Source of the DNA: Planctomycetota bacterium | Lineage (GTDB): Bacteria; Planctomycetota; Planctomycetia; Planctomycetales; Planctomycetaceae | Reading direction: 5' to 3' | Assembly: GCA_030836185.1 (NCBI GenBank) | Contig: JAURQH010000056.1 | Coordinates: 1-38,807 of the forward strand | Length of the DNA stretch: 38,807 nt | Part shown: positions 17,394 through 26,688 of the stretch, one piece after another | Numbering within the stretch: the first letter of the stretch is position 1 | Layout of the letters: every line of letters begins with the position of its first letter | Notes under the pieces: model-generated | Seen by the model: only the letters and a program-made list of their open reading frames with translations | What the model was told of the DNA's origin: nothing | Databases searched by the model: none | Position numbers and translations under genes: made by a program

Positions 17394-18095
17394 ATGCGCG
17401 GACTCTTCATCACAGGCACTGATACCGATGTCGGCAAGACCTATGTCACGTCTGCCATCGCACGCCAACTTTGTGCCGAGGGAAAATCGGTCGGGGTCTA
17501 TAAACCCGCATGTTCGGGAGCAGAAGTTGACGAACACGGAAATTCCTCCTGGCATGACGTGGAAGCTCACTATCAGGCTCTCGGAGGATTCTTTGAGCGA
17601 GAGAACATCTGTCCGCAATGCTTTACTCTTCCGGCTGCTCCACCAGTGGCCGCCCGATTAGAGAACCGGGAAGTGAGTTCATCGCTTCTCAAATCTGCTC
17701 ACGACTGGTGGCAGGACCATGTTGATTTATTGCTGGTCGAAGGAGTGGGAGGCTGGCTTTGCCCCTTAACGAAAACGTCTTTGGTGGCTGACTTTGCGCA
17801 AGATTGCGGCTGGCCCGTGGTGATTGTCGCTCCGCGCGGATTGGGAGCCTTGAATCATACTTTATTGACTGTTGAAGCTGTTCGTTCTCGGCATTTACCG
17901 CTCGCAGGGATCATTTTGAACGAGCATTGCGCACCATCGGGATCGATTGCTGAACAAACAAATCCAGCAGAACTCGCCAGATTGACCGATGTTCCGATTT
18001 TGTCATTGGTGGAATTTGATGCATCAAAGATGTTGCGACAGCCCGGCTCTCAGGACACAATTGATTGGGAACAGATCGCTTCTCAAGGGGAGTGA
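17394..18095 (+). CDS. bioD: Dethiobiotin synthetase
   Basis: A 233-residue enzyme that closes the ureido ring of 7,8-diaminononanoate using ATP and CO2 to make dethiobiotin, the next-to-last step of biotin synthesis. The N-terminus LFITGTDTDVGKT (Walker A-like P-loop, about 8-16) is diagnostic, followed by YKPACSG with the substrate Lys. The LLVEGVGGWLCPL loop binds carbamate, and VVIVAPRGLGALNHTLLT with IILNE covers the nucleotide site. bioA, bioB and bioF are not in the window, so the pathway is dispersed in this genome. The preceding methyltransferase ends 69 bp upstream; shared transcription is possible but there is no functional link. Confidence 0.95.
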   Translation: MRGLFITGTDTDVGKTYVTSAIARQLCAEGKSVGVYKPACSGAEVDEHGNSSWHDVEAHYQALGGFFERENICPQCFTLPAAPPVAARLENREVSSSLLKSAHDWWQDHVDLLLVEGVGGWLCPLTKTSLVADFAQDCGWPVVIVAPRGLGALNHTLLTVEAVRSRHLPLAGIILNEHCAPSGSIAEQTNPAELARLTDVPILSLVEFDASKMLRQPGSQDTIDWEQIASQGE

Positions 18096-18168
18096 TCAGA
18101 CTGGTTCTTTATCTTACGCTTATTTGAAACCTGTTCGCATACGGGCAGTGTGATCCCCGGAGTATGCT

Positions 18169-19770
18169 ATGTCTTATGAAGTCGAGTGCGGAGAGTGCAG
18201 CGAACAGATTCTGATTGAGGATCTGGGTGTCGAAGTTGCCTGCCCACATTGCGAGACGGTCTTGATTCTGAATGCCGAGGATGTTGCAGAACTCGTAGAA
18301 GAAGAAGTTCAGGAAGATGTCACGCAGTCGGAAACATCTGAAACCACAGACGAGCAACAAGCCTTTGACTTCAATTTCACAGACAGTGCCAACGTCGAGC
18401 AAACGGAGAATGGCAGTGATAGTGGAGTTGCCTCCGCAATTTTGACGAAAGAAGAAGCTGAAACCGCTGACGAAGAAGCATCGGCAGAAAATACCGTGCA
18501 AGCCATCGAGCCTCCCAATTTTGATTTTCTCAATCAGGGCGCGCCTGAGTCTGCATCAACGGATGAAACCGCAGCGACGGAAGAAGAAGCTCCGAACTTC
18601 AATTTTACGGATCCTGTTGTCAGCGAGACAACCACCACTGAAGAGACAAAGGCAGGAGAAGCCCCCACGCAAGAATCTGCATCAGCGGAAGAAGAAGCTC
18701 CGAGCTTTAATTTTGCGGATCCCGTCGCCAGTGAGACAGCCGCTCCCGAAGAATCAAAGACAGAAGAAGCACCCTCAGAAGAAGTTGATCCCACCGACGA
18801 GACTCCAGCAACTGAAGTGGCTGATGCTCCTGGGTTTTCTCTGGATACATCAGAGGCATCAGACGATCAGGAAGCGGAGGTTGATGAAACCGTTGAAGCC
18901 ACTGATTCGGAAACCGATCAAGAAGTGGCTGCCGTTGAGGAAGAGGTTGAGGAAGAAACGAACGAAGAATCGACGACAGAGCCCGTTGGAGAAAAGCCAA
19001 TCAGTGATACGGGTGGGTATTCGCGACGATCCCGAGGACCCTCCCCCAAAGTGTTTCAAATTCTGGTCAGTTACTCGATTTTGATCACGATTGCGTTTCT
19101 GTACCTGTTTTTCAGTTTCTTTCAGGCCAAGCCCCATCAACTGGAAAGCTTGCCCGATATTGCTCCGGCGGAAGAAGGAGAGTTTCGCTTGATTCGTGAG
19201 AATGCGAGTCTTGCACCGGGACACACCCTGCAAATCGGAGAAACTCAGCGATTCGGTAATATCGAGGTGACACCTTTGGGAGTCGTTCGAGGTTCTTTAG
19301 AATTTGAGCATTTTCAGGGGGCATTAGGTAATGACGTTCCTCCGACACGCCCTGTCTACAAGTTGAAATTGAAGATCAAGAACGTCTCTGATGATCAAGT
19401 TTTTGCTCCACTCGACACAGACCTTCTTGCGCTACGCGAACACGATCCCAAAGATTATGATCGAGTTTATGCCAACAGTTGGGTCTGTAAAGCGAGCAAT
19501 CTCGGGAACCGGGAAAATCGGGTTCTGATGTACAATCATCCGCCAACCAGCGAATTTGACATCAAGGGTTTTATTGCTCGGCCTCTCACCCCGGGTGAAG
19601 AAGTGGAAACCTTTCTTCCAACAGTCGAAGAAGGATTGGGGGTTCTCGAAGGGAACCTTGTCTGGCGGTTTCTCATTCGTAAAGGATTCCATCCTTCGAC
19701 TATGAATGGAGTTACGACATTGGTTGAAGTGAGTTTTTCCTCTGACAGCATCTCAAAAGAGGCGACCTGA
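18169..19770 (+). CDS. Zinc-ribbon, acidic-repeat, single-pass membrane protein
   Basis: A 533-residue protein I do not recognise by name. An N-terminal zinc ribbon has CxxC pairs at C7/C10 and C25/C28 (CGEC...CPHC). Residues about 40-280 are extremely acidic and low in complexity. In them a motif like PxFxF recurs (near 66, 115, 141, 177 and 221), including two near-identical copies of an EEAPxFNFxDPVxSET unit about 36 residues apart. One transmembrane helix lies at about 294-318 (ILVSYSILITIAFLYLFFSF). The C-terminal ~200 residues are a folded, probably extracytoplasmic domain with VYKLKLKIKNVSDDQVFAPL. Zinc ribbon, disordered linker and membrane helix are recurrent in planctomycete proteins of unknown function. 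It follows bioD by 73 bp. The disordered part may tether or recruit partners. Confidence 0.75.
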   Translation: MSYEVECGECSEQILIEDLGVEVACPHCETVLILNAEDVAELVEEEVQEDVTQSETSETTDEQQAFDFNFTDSANVEQTENGSDSGVASAILTKEEAETADEEASAENTVQAIEPPNFDFLNQGAPESASTDETAATEEEAPNFNFTDPVVSETTTTEETKAGEAPTQESASAEEEAPSFNFADPVASETAAPEESKTEEAPSEEVDPTDETPATEVADAPGFSLDTSEASDDQEAEVDETVEATDSETDQEVAAVEEEVEEETNEESTTEPVGEKPISDTGGYSRRSRGPSPKVFQILVSYSILITIAFLYLFFSFFQAKPHQLESLPDIAPAEEGEFRLIRENASLAPGHTLQIGETQRFGNIEVTPLGVVRGSLEFEHFQGALGNDVPPTRPVYKLKLKIKNVSDDQVFAPLDTDLLALREHDPKDYDRVYANSWVCKASNLGNRENRVLMYNHPPTSEFDIKGFIARPLTPGEEVETFLPTVEEGLGVLEGNLVWRFLIRKGFHPSTMNGVTTLVEVSFSSDSISKEAT

Positions 19771-19929
19771 TCCTTAAAGCGATCAAGATCTTAGAGACAG
19801 AACAATGCGGTCAGGGAAAGTCTTTGCTTACGAAGGGCCTCTCGCTTGCATTACCGACATGACACGTTTATCCTTTTCGATTCGTTTATAGACTAAAACC
19901 ACTTATTTGACGTTAAAAGAGGTTCCTCA

Positions 19930-20538
19930 ATGGGTCGGTATACCGGACCAAAAGGACGCATCAATCGCCGTATTGGTGCGATCGTTTTTGAAAATGCTGG
20001 TGCTGTGAAAGCACTCGAAAATCGCGACTCTCCTCCAGGGCAACATACCCGACGCCGGAAGTTATCTGTCTACGGGACCGCATTGGTCGAGAAACAGAAA
20101 ATCAAATTCTATTACGGATTGCGACAAAAAGTGCTTCGTAAGTACTTTGATAAAGCCCGCCGTTTGAAGGGCAACACCGGTGAGCAATTGCTGATCCTAT
20201 GCGAACGTCGGCTCGATAATGTCGTGCGTCGTGCGGGTTACTGCAAAACTCGTCCACAAGCTCGTCAGGGAATCGCACACGGTCATTTTCTCGTGAATGG
20301 CAAAAAGATGGATCGTGCATCCTATCTGGTGAAAGCAGGCGATTTGATCACCGTCAAAAATCGTCCCAATCTGATCAACTTATATAAAGAACTCAAAGAA
20401 GAAGTCTCCAGCGAACAGACTGGTTGGATTGATTTCGATGGCGCTTCGCTCGAAGCTCGGGTGCAAACATTGCCCAGCTACGAAGATGTCTCACTGCCAG
20501 TGGATGTCGGTCAAGTGGTGGCATTGATGTCTCGCTAA
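19930..20538 (+). CDS. rpsD: 30S ribosomal protein S4
   Basis: A 202-residue small-subunit protein that binds 16S rRNA and helps start 30S assembly. The N-terminus MGRYTGPKGRINRRIG is typical. The S4 RNA-binding domain has CERRLDNVVRRAGY, ARQGIAHGHFLVNGKK and VKAGDLITVKNR. The usual N-terminal zinc-binding cysteines are absent (zinc-independent type). An AGAGG ribosome-binding site lies seven bases before the ATG. It stands alone here rather than next to rpsM, rpsK and rpoA as in many bacteria, and a clear intrinsic terminator follows 30 bp after the stop, so it is probably a monocistronic unit. The 159 bp upstream hold its promoter, but no -35/-10 pair is obvious. Confidence 0.98.
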   Translation: MGRYTGPKGRINRRIGAIVFENAGAVKALENRDSPPGQHTRRRKLSVYGTALVEKQKIKFYYGLRQKVLRKYFDKARRLKGNTGEQLLILCERRLDNVVRRAGYCKTRPQARQGIAHGHFLVNGKKMDRASYLVKAGDLITVKNRPNLINLYKELKEEVSSEQTGWIDFDGASLEARVQTLPSYEDVSLPVDVGQVVALMSR

Positions 20539-20567
20539 GTTCGAGAGAACAAGTTCAAGCAAACCAA

Positions 20568-20599
20568 AACGCCTTCCATTTTGTGGGAGGCGTTTTTTT
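20568..20599 (+). terminator. Intrinsic terminator after rpsD
   Basis: A ten-base stem AACGCCTTCC pairs with GGGAGGCGTT through one G-T wobble around a seven-base loop (ATTTTGT). The stem is followed at once by a run of seven T at 20593-20599. It lies 30 bp after the S4 stop and before the kinase gene, so it ends the rpsD transcript and largely insulates the next gene. Confidence 0.9.
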
Positions 20600-20678
20600 G
20601 TAAATATCTTTGCTGGCTTCAGTCAGTTCCCGCTACAGTGTGTGACCACAACAAGTCTTGTCGTCAGCGGGAAAGCAC

Positions 20679-21308
20679 ATGTCTGCCAACGATCAATATC
20701 AAACCGTTTTACTGTTCGGCGCTCCAGGAGCTGGTAAAGGAACTCAGGGGAACATTCTGGGCCATATCCCCGGCTTCTTTCATCTGTCTTGCGGAGAAGT
20801 TTTTCGTTCTCTCGACATTCATTCTCCTGAAGGAAAGACTGTTTACGAAACGACGTCTCAAGGGAAATTTGTCCCGGATGAACTAACTATCAAAATTTGG
20901 AGAAAGTCTCTCGAAGGACAGGTTGCGCTGTCGAATTACAAACCGCACGAAGACATTCTCATTCTCGACGGGTTGCCGAGAACACTTGAGCAAGTCGAAC
21001 TTGTGAAAGAGCATATCAATGTCCGTCGCATTCTTTATCTGGTCTGTGAAGATGAGGAGGCAATGATCCATCGTATCCGCAGGCGTGCCATTCGAGAAAA
21101 TCGGGTCGACGATGCCAACGAATCAATCATCCGACAACGATACGAGGTATTCCACGAACAGACGGCACCCGTGCTGGATTCTTATCCGAGCGAATTGATA
21201 TCCCAGATCAACGCGATGGGGTCTCCCTCAGAAGTATTGCAATCGGTGCTGAAAGAATTGGTCCCCGTCCAGAAAGCGCATTATCGGCAATTAGGACGAA
21301 AGTTTTAG
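20679..21308 (+). CDS. Adenylate-kinase-family nucleoside monophosphate kinase
   Basis: A 209-residue kinase of the adenylate-kinase superfamily. The P-loop LLFGAPGAGKGTQ is intact. The AMP-binding segment reads HLSCGEVFRS, where the classic motif is STGDxLR, so Thr becomes Cys and Asp becomes Glu. VPDE is kept, while the usual GFPRT is GLPRT. The LID is the short form (RRRAIRENRVDD) without zinc cysteines, and HEQTAPVLDSYP ends the core. Such changes suggest a divergent paralogue, with adenylate kinase activity plausible but not certain. The ATG at 20679 has a GGGAAAG site and is preferred to a TTG at 20658. It follows the rpsD terminator, so its promoter must lie within about 80 bp. Confidence 0.85.
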   Translation: MSANDQYQTVLLFGAPGAGKGTQGNILGHIPGFFHLSCGEVFRSLDIHSPEGKTVYETTSQGKFVPDELTIKIWRKSLEGQVALSNYKPHEDILILDGLPRTLEQVELVKEHINVRRILYLVCEDEEAMIHRIRRRAIRENRVDDANESIIRQRYEVFHEQTAPVLDSYPSELISQINAMGSPSEVLQSVLKELVPVQKAHYRQLGRKF

Positions 21309-21327
21309 GCAAGCTAACTTCAACTCC

Positions 21328-24300
21328 TCACTTCACTTTTCGTTTCACGTCGTCAATGCGTTGTTTGGCTTGGGAGGCGTAGGAAGTCTCAGGGAAGTCT
21401 CGTAGCAAATCTTCGTAAGAGGTGAGCGCTTTCTGCCATTGTTCGAGTGCTTCATCACACTGGCCGGCCTGATAGAGTGCCGGGGCTTGCCACTGCGGAA
21501 ACTGATAGAGCAGGTAGACTTTCAAATAGGCTTCCAACGCCGGTTTGTATTTCTTTTGCAGCAGTAATGTTTCACCAATGAGGAACTGGCATTTTGCGGC
21601 TGTTTGTGTCTTTTCGCCAAACTCGTCTTTGGTGACATTCTCGAAGGCGACAATCGCGTCTGCAAATTGTGCTTTATTTTTATGGGCGCGGCCCATGATT
21701 TCCTGCATCTGATAACGGAACGGCTTGGTCTCTGCAACGCGATTCATTTCCTCGGCAAGTTGGAAGACGCGGTCGTATTTCTTTTGTCGAATCGCCACTT
21801 CAGCTTGCAAGACCCACAATCGTGGAAACCAGGATGCCTGTTTGATGTCGGGTTGGTTTCTTTTCCCGAACAGGGTTTCCAGAACTTTACCCGCTTCGGT
21901 CGGCTTATCCTGATTCAACAATGCCTCTGCACGATAAAAGTCAGCATCGTTGCGGAAATCATCGTCCGGGTAACGAGTTTGAAATTGTTCGCCGAGTTGA
22001 TTCACGGACTCCCAATTTCCTGCCGTGATCTCGATGCGAATGAGATGCCCCAACGCCCTTTTCAAAAGAGAGGCATCCGTTTCAGTGTTCTGGGCCAATG
22101 TTTGCAATTGAACGCGGGCATTGGCAGAGTCTCCCGAGAGGATCGCAGATTCTGCCAGTGAGAGTCTCGCATTGGCTGCGTACATGCTGCTGGGGTTTTC
22201 TTTGAGGAGTCGTTGAAAGATCGTGTCTGAGCGTTCAAAGCGATTGGCGTTGGCGTTCATGACGGCCCATTCGCTTAACAACCGGTCGAGCGCGGGTACG
22301 TTGGGAAACCGTTCGATCACAAGTTGATAAGCAAGATCGGCTTCGGGAATTTTCTTCATTGCCTTGAGAGTTCGGGCGGACTCGAGCCCTCCGCGTCGGG
22401 CGTAGATGGCTGGTCCTGAGAGTGCCGTCATATCAACGGGTTCTGTCGGTGCAAACATCTCGAAGGTTTTGGCAAACTGTTTCTGTGCGCCTAAGGTTTT
22501 CTCACCTTTTCGCAATGATTCGGCCTGCATAAATGCGGCTTCCGGTGCCAATTCGTGGCGTGCAGTTTCCGTCACGATCGTTTCAAAGACGTCAGCAGCC
22601 TCCAGAAATTGCTTCTGTTGATAGAGACTCCAACCGAGTCCCGATAACGCAACGGCACGCCAAGTCTCTTTCGGCTCAAGAGTGGCGAGTTTTTCGTACT
22701 GATTAGCGGCACGCGAGTATTTTCCCACATCGTAAGAAATTTCGGCGGTTTCAAAGTAGAGCTTGGCTGCCAAGGCCGGTTCTGCGGCTCCGTCACTCAA
22801 TTGTGCCAGAGCAGCAGAAGTTTTGGCATCGTCGCCCGTCAAGGCGGCGCAAATGGCCTGGATTTGCAACACATCGGCAAAACCCTCGCGCGAGGGTTTT
22901 AATTTCAGAAATCGTTCCAGTGCCGCAAGCGATTCTTTCGCTTCGGCGGTGGCGGTTTGAGAGAGTTGTTTGATCCGCTGCTTCAGTTCTGCCCCTGAAT
23001 CTTCATTCGGCAGCGTCTCAATCAGTTCCAATTGCTTTCGTAATGGGCGCGCTTCAAGGTGTGCAGTCATAGCCAGTCGTCGATGACATTCAGCAGCGAT
23101 TAAGTAACTCTCGAACAGCTCTGATGAGGATTCAGGTGTGAGTTGATCCAACAACGGTTTTAGTTCTTTGATGGCCTCCGGGCAGCGATCCTGTTTTTCG
23201 AGAGCGCGGGCGAGATGATAACGACTGAGTCGGGCTAAAGATTCAGTAGGATGATTGAGTAACTCGCGGAAGATTTCTTCTGCCCGTTTGAGATCTTCCT
23301 TTGATCCCTGGCGGACATTGATCTGACCGCCTAACAGTTTCTGATAACCGGAGAGTCCGCTTTCAGGATATTCCTTGTCCATCCGATTCAAGAGTGACGT
23401 GGCCGAATCAAGATCGGCAAGCAACAACGCAGACTCTGCCGCAAGATAGAGACTGTCATCTGCAGTGGCGGCTTTGGGATCTACCCGTTGTGAGGCGAGA
23501 AACTGTTCCCGTGCTTGTTCGTAGTTGCCCAATTTCAGTTGTGCATCGGCCCACTGGAAAAGCAACGGTGCGGCAGCGGGAACATTGCCGACCCCCTTCA
23601 CGGCTTCTTCGAATGATTTGGCAGCAGCGGCGAAGTCTTCGAGTGCTTTCTCGCTCAGTCCTTGCCAATAGAGAGCCATGGGCCGTTGTACCCCGGCTTT
23701 TGCAGTCTCAGAAAACTGTTCTGTCGCCTGTTCGTATTGCTTCCCTTGAAAATAGGCATAGCCGGCGTTCATGCGGGCTGTCCCCGCGAGGCTGCTTTTC
23801 GGGAACTCTTTTGCCAAGCGAGCGTATTCAGTGGCCGACTCTGAAAACTGGGATTGTTCGTAATAGAGTTGCCCGAGCTTCATCAAGGCCTGATCAATTC
23901 TCAGTCCGGTGGGGTTTTCGGCGATTTGGCGATAACCGGCAATGGCTTCCTTTGTTTTTCCCGTCGCAACATATGCATTGGCTTGCCCCCACAAAACATC
24001 CTCACGCATTTCTCCCTGAGGAAAGGCTTTCAGAGAAGCCGCAAAGCTGGCCAACGCCTCGGCTGGTTTTTTGTTTTGAAGTTGTGCATAGCCGAGAAAG
24101 GCCAGCGATTTTTCGCGCGAGGCATGATCGGGAAACTGTTTGTGAAACGTATTGAACTCCTGCTCGGCAGCTTTCATGTCTCCTAATTGAAAACTACTGT
24201 ATCCGACGTGATAGAGTGCTTCCGGCAGATTTTTGCTATCAGGGTTGTTGGTGGCAAATGTGCGCAGATGCTTTCGAGCGGGTTCGTATTTTTTGAGAGT

Positions 24301-24534
24301 CAAATTGATGACGCCGAGACGAAATCTGGCCAATTCGGTTCGAGAATGTTTGGGGAACTGCGTGACCAGTTTTTCGAGTGTTTCGGCAGCCGTCTCGTAG
24401 CGTTCCTGTCTGATGAGACCGAGCGACAAATTGTAGAGATCGTCTCCTTCATCTGCCTGAACGAACGACGAGACAATCAACGACGCGATCAATACGATCC
24501 CGAGAGAGGTAAAATGAGTCATACGAGACATCAT
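21328..24534 (-). CDS. Large exported tetratricopeptide-repeat protein
   Basis: A 1068-residue protein beginning MMSRMTHFTSLGIVLIASLIVSSFVQA, a signal peptide, followed by many TPR-like helical hairpins. Early repeats are clear: ETAAETLEKLVTQFPKHS, EPARKHLRTFATNNPDSKN, KAAEQEFNTFHKQFPDH, SESATEYARLAKEFPKSS. The pattern is like BamD/YbgF and CpoB modules (…Y…A…F…FP). The array runs to the end (ALTSYEDLLRDFPETSYASQAKQ). Such scaffolds hold protein partners in the periplasm; no catalytic domain is visible. The start at 24534 is preferred to a longer frame beginning at 24660. It lies 153 bp downstream of the Ycf46-like ATPase gene on the same strand. The partner is unknown. Confidence 0.85.
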   Translation of the reverse strand: MMSRMTHFTSLGIVLIASLIVSSFVQADEGDDLYNLSLGLIRQERYETAAETLEKLVTQFPKHSRTELARFRLGVINLTLKKYEPARKHLRTFATNNPDSKNLPEALYHVGYSSFQLGDMKAAEQEFNTFHKQFPDHASREKSLAFLGYAQLQNKKPAEALASFAASLKAFPQGEMREDVLWGQANAYVATGKTKEAIAGYRQIAENPTGLRIDQALMKLGQLYYEQSQFSESATEYARLAKEFPKSSLAGTARMNAGYAYFQGKQYEQATEQFSETAKAGVQRPMALYWQGLSEKALEDFAAAAKSFEEAVKGVGNVPAAAPLLFQWADAQLKLGNYEQAREQFLASQRVDPKAATADDSLYLAAESALLLADLDSATSLLNRMDKEYPESGLSGYQKLLGGQINVRQGSKEDLKRAEEIFRELLNHPTESLARLSRYHLARALEKQDRCPEAIKELKPLLDQLTPESSSELFESYLIAAECHRRLAMTAHLEARPLRKQLELIETLPNEDSGAELKQRIKQLSQTATAEAKESLAALERFLKLKPSREGFADVLQIQAICAALTGDDAKTSAALAQLSDGAAEPALAAKLYFETAEISYDVGKYSRAANQYEKLATLEPKETWRAVALSGLGWSLYQQKQFLEAADVFETIVTETARHELAPEAAFMQAESLRKGEKTLGAQKQFAKTFEMFAPTEPVDMTALSGPAIYARRGGLESARTLKAMKKIPEADLAYQLVIERFPNVPALDRLLSEWAVMNANANRFERSDTIFQRLLKENPSSMYAANARLSLAESAILSGDSANARVQLQTLAQNTETDASLLKRALGHLIRIEITAGNWESVNQLGEQFQTRYPDDDFRNDADFYRAEALLNQDKPTEAGKVLETLFGKRNQPDIKQASWFPRLWVLQAEVAIRQKKYDRVFQLAEEMNRVAETKPFRYQMQEIMGRAHKNKAQFADAIVAFENVTKDEFGEKTQTAAKCQFLIGETLLLQKKYKPALEAYLKVYLLYQFPQWQAPALYQAGQCDEALEQWQKALTSYEDLLRDFPETSYASQAKQRIDDVKRKVK

Positions 24535-24687
24535 GGTTCCATCCGTTAACCGCAAAAAAAAGAGGGGCGAGTGTGTTTCTATCCTATCCCTCGAACCTGA
24601 ACAGGGGCAAGGCGAACTGCCGATTTCATGACGAGTCGCGTATAGAGTTTTTGATTTCAATCTCCCGATTCGCCGTGCTTTCTCAAT

Positions 24688-26688
24688 TTACGACGATTTT
24701 GCAGCCGCTTTACCGCTATTCAATTTGATACGGGCAATTCGCAGCAAACGTTCGTCAGGCTCTGCCGGAGGGGAGACTTGTAACATGACCGGCACCCAAA
24801 ATGGTCGTTTCGGTTTCTCTTCGGGTAATCCGATTTGCGTTGGCAATTTAAACGGAAGTTGATCGGCGTCGTACATTTCGGCTTTCGCGGGTTGCAGATA
24901 GAGACGCCGTTTTTCGATCAATCCGATGAGAACTTCGCAAAATGATCGATTGCAGCCCGAAAAGATGACGCAATTTGGTGAAGCTCGAAGCGCAAGCCCT
25001 TCTTCTCCTTCGACCTCTAAATAGTCGGCCAAGTCTCGTTGCAAAGACAATAAGTCGACGGCCGTTCTCGGACGCACATATTCAATGACGGCGGCATTCA
25101 GTTGCCCACGTTCGGCGAGTTGCTTCCAACGATCACGGGCTTCGTCTGAAGGGCCTTCCTGTTTCAGCTCCCCGTGACGGTCTTCCGATTCGAGCATCTG
25201 GGCCACCATGCTATCAGGAGTCGCCGGTCGGCAGCGTTCTTGAGCCCATTCCCTCAAAGCGAATAGTTCGTCTTCTTTTGTGCGAGACAGCGGGATCGTC
25301 AATTCCTGTTGCTTGATAATATCATCTTCAGAGAGGACGTTTTTTTGCGCATATGATTCGAGTAAGGCCGAACTGACAATCTGTTCGATTTCCGCTCCGC
25401 TGTAGCCGTCCATTGATTCCGAAAGACGTTCGAGATCAAACTTCTCTGCATCCCAACCTCGTTTGCTCAGATGGACGCCGAGGATTTCTTTGCGTTCTTC
25501 AAAGTTCGGCAGGTCCACAAAGAAGAGTTCATCGAAGCGCCCGCGACGAAGTAATTCGGGAGGCAGTTTTTGGACCGAGTTCGCGGTGGCCACAACAAAC
25601 ACCTGTGACCGATGCTCTTCCATCCACGTCAGAAAGGTTCCTACTAAGCGTGACATGGTGGCGTCGCCAGCCGCTTCATCTTCAAAACCGGCAAACGCCT
25701 TGTCAATTTCATCGATCCATAACACCACCGGAGCAATTGTCTCGACCAGTTTCAACACATCACGCAAGTTCTTCTCAGAGCCTCCACGATCTGAACTGAG
25801 TAACGCCGAGGTCTCCAGACGAATCAGAGGGAAGTGCAACATCTGGGCGGTTACGCGGGCGGTCAAACTTTTTCCGCAACCCTGTACTCCCACGAGAAAC
25901 ACACCTTTCGGCGTCGGAGTCCCCTGCTCTCCTGCACTCGATGTAAACGCATCTGAGCGTTGAATCAACCAGTCTTTCAGTCCGGTCAAGCCACCGATCT
26001 CGTTGGCGTTTTCTTCCAGGTCATAAAATTCGAGCAGATCGGAGCCTTGGACCATCTGTCGCTTTTCAGAAACTAACGCCGCATACACTTCGTCGTTGAC
26101 TTCATCGGCAACATGTAACGTAAAGTGAAACGCACGGCGTGCTTCTTGTGCCGTCAAACCGAGAACCGTCTTGGCAAGCTTTTCACATTGCTCGGGAGTG
26201 GGATTCAATTCGCTGCCGGACAGATGCAACTCCCGCACGACGTTATGGAGTTCTTCGATCAGGTCAGACAGCGAAGGGAGCGGCAATGTCATATGAGTGG
26301 AGACGCGCGTCAACTCCAGCGGGATCTGCCCGGTCGGCCCCATCAGTAATAGGCTTTGATGTTTTCGTGACAGACTTTCGGCAAGATCGCGCAAGCGTCG
26401 AATGACTTTGGGATCGTTCAGATACGGATGAAAATCTTTCAGAACAATCCAACTCTTCTCGGGGAGCTTATCGATTTCCTGCAAAAATTCGAGCGGAGTT
26501 TGCGGAGAGACTTCGACGGCTCCACGACCTCCCTGGGTGATGCTCCAGACAATCAGTTGATATCCTAAATCGACCGACATCCCCTGCAACGATTTCAGCC
26601 AGCGTTGTTCTTCATGTGTTTGCAAAAAGAATAACGCCTCGCCGGCCAGTAATCGGGAACGGATTTTATCGAAGGAATCGTGTGACAT
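24688..26688 (-). CDS. Ycf46-like AAA ATPase with extended C-terminus
   Basis: A 666-residue protein beginning MSHDSFDKIRSRLLAGEALFFLQTHEEQRW, the N-terminal domain of Ycf46-type proteins (including VWSITQG). An AAA+ domain follows, with GGLTGLKDWLIQRS, Walker A GVQGCGKS (about 267-274), Walker B LWIDEID (about 323-329), sensor VVATANS and the arginine-finger region LLRRGRFDELFFVDLP. Ycf46 ATPases occur in cyanobacteria, plastid genomes and scattered bacteria, and have been linked to regulation of photosynthesis and CO2 use; their role elsewhere is unclear. After the AAA lid about 200 residues continue with charged and then Pro-rich sequence, longer than standard Ycf46. The ATG at 26688 places the family N-terminus exactly; a longer frame adds 25 unrelated residues. 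Confidence 0.85.
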   Translation of the reverse strand: MSHDSFDKIRSRLLAGEALFFLQTHEEQRWLKSLQGMSVDLGYQLIVWSITQGGRGAVEVSPQTPLEFLQEIDKLPEKSWIVLKDFHPYLNDPKVIRRLRDLAESLSRKHQSLLLMGPTGQIPLELTRVSTHMTLPLPSLSDLIEELHNVVRELHLSGSELNPTPEQCEKLAKTVLGLTAQEARRAFHFTLHVADEVNDEVYAALVSEKRQMVQGSDLLEFYDLEENANEIGGLTGLKDWLIQRSDAFTSSAGEQGTPTPKGVFLVGVQGCGKSLTARVTAQMLHFPLIRLETSALLSSDRGGSEKNLRDVLKLVETIAPVVLWIDEIDKAFAGFEDEAAGDATMSRLVGTFLTWMEEHRSQVFVVATANSVQKLPPELLRRGRFDELFFVDLPNFEERKEILGVHLSKRGWDAEKFDLERLSESMDGYSGAEIEQIVSSALLESYAQKNVLSEDDIIKQQELTIPLSRTKEDELFALREWAQERCRPATPDSMVAQMLESEDRHGELKQEGPSDEARDRWKQLAERGQLNAAVIEYVRPRTAVDLLSLQRDLADYLEVEGEEGLALRASPNCVIFSGCNRSFCEVLIGLIEKRRLYLQPAKAEMYDADQLPFKLPTQIGLPEEKPKRPFWVPVMLQVSPPAEPDERLLRIARIKLNSGKAAAKSS

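Noticed and set aside
18521-19084. Frame of 187 codons, very Lys/Arg/Pro-rich
   Set aside because: It is the shifted reading of the acidic repeat region of the zinc-ribbon protein, so its composition is an artefact of that repetition.
23394-24155. Plus-strand frame of 253 codons within the TPR gene
   Set aside because: Antisense to the TPR array; Arg/Pro-rich translation with no fold, as expected for a shadow frame of repeats.
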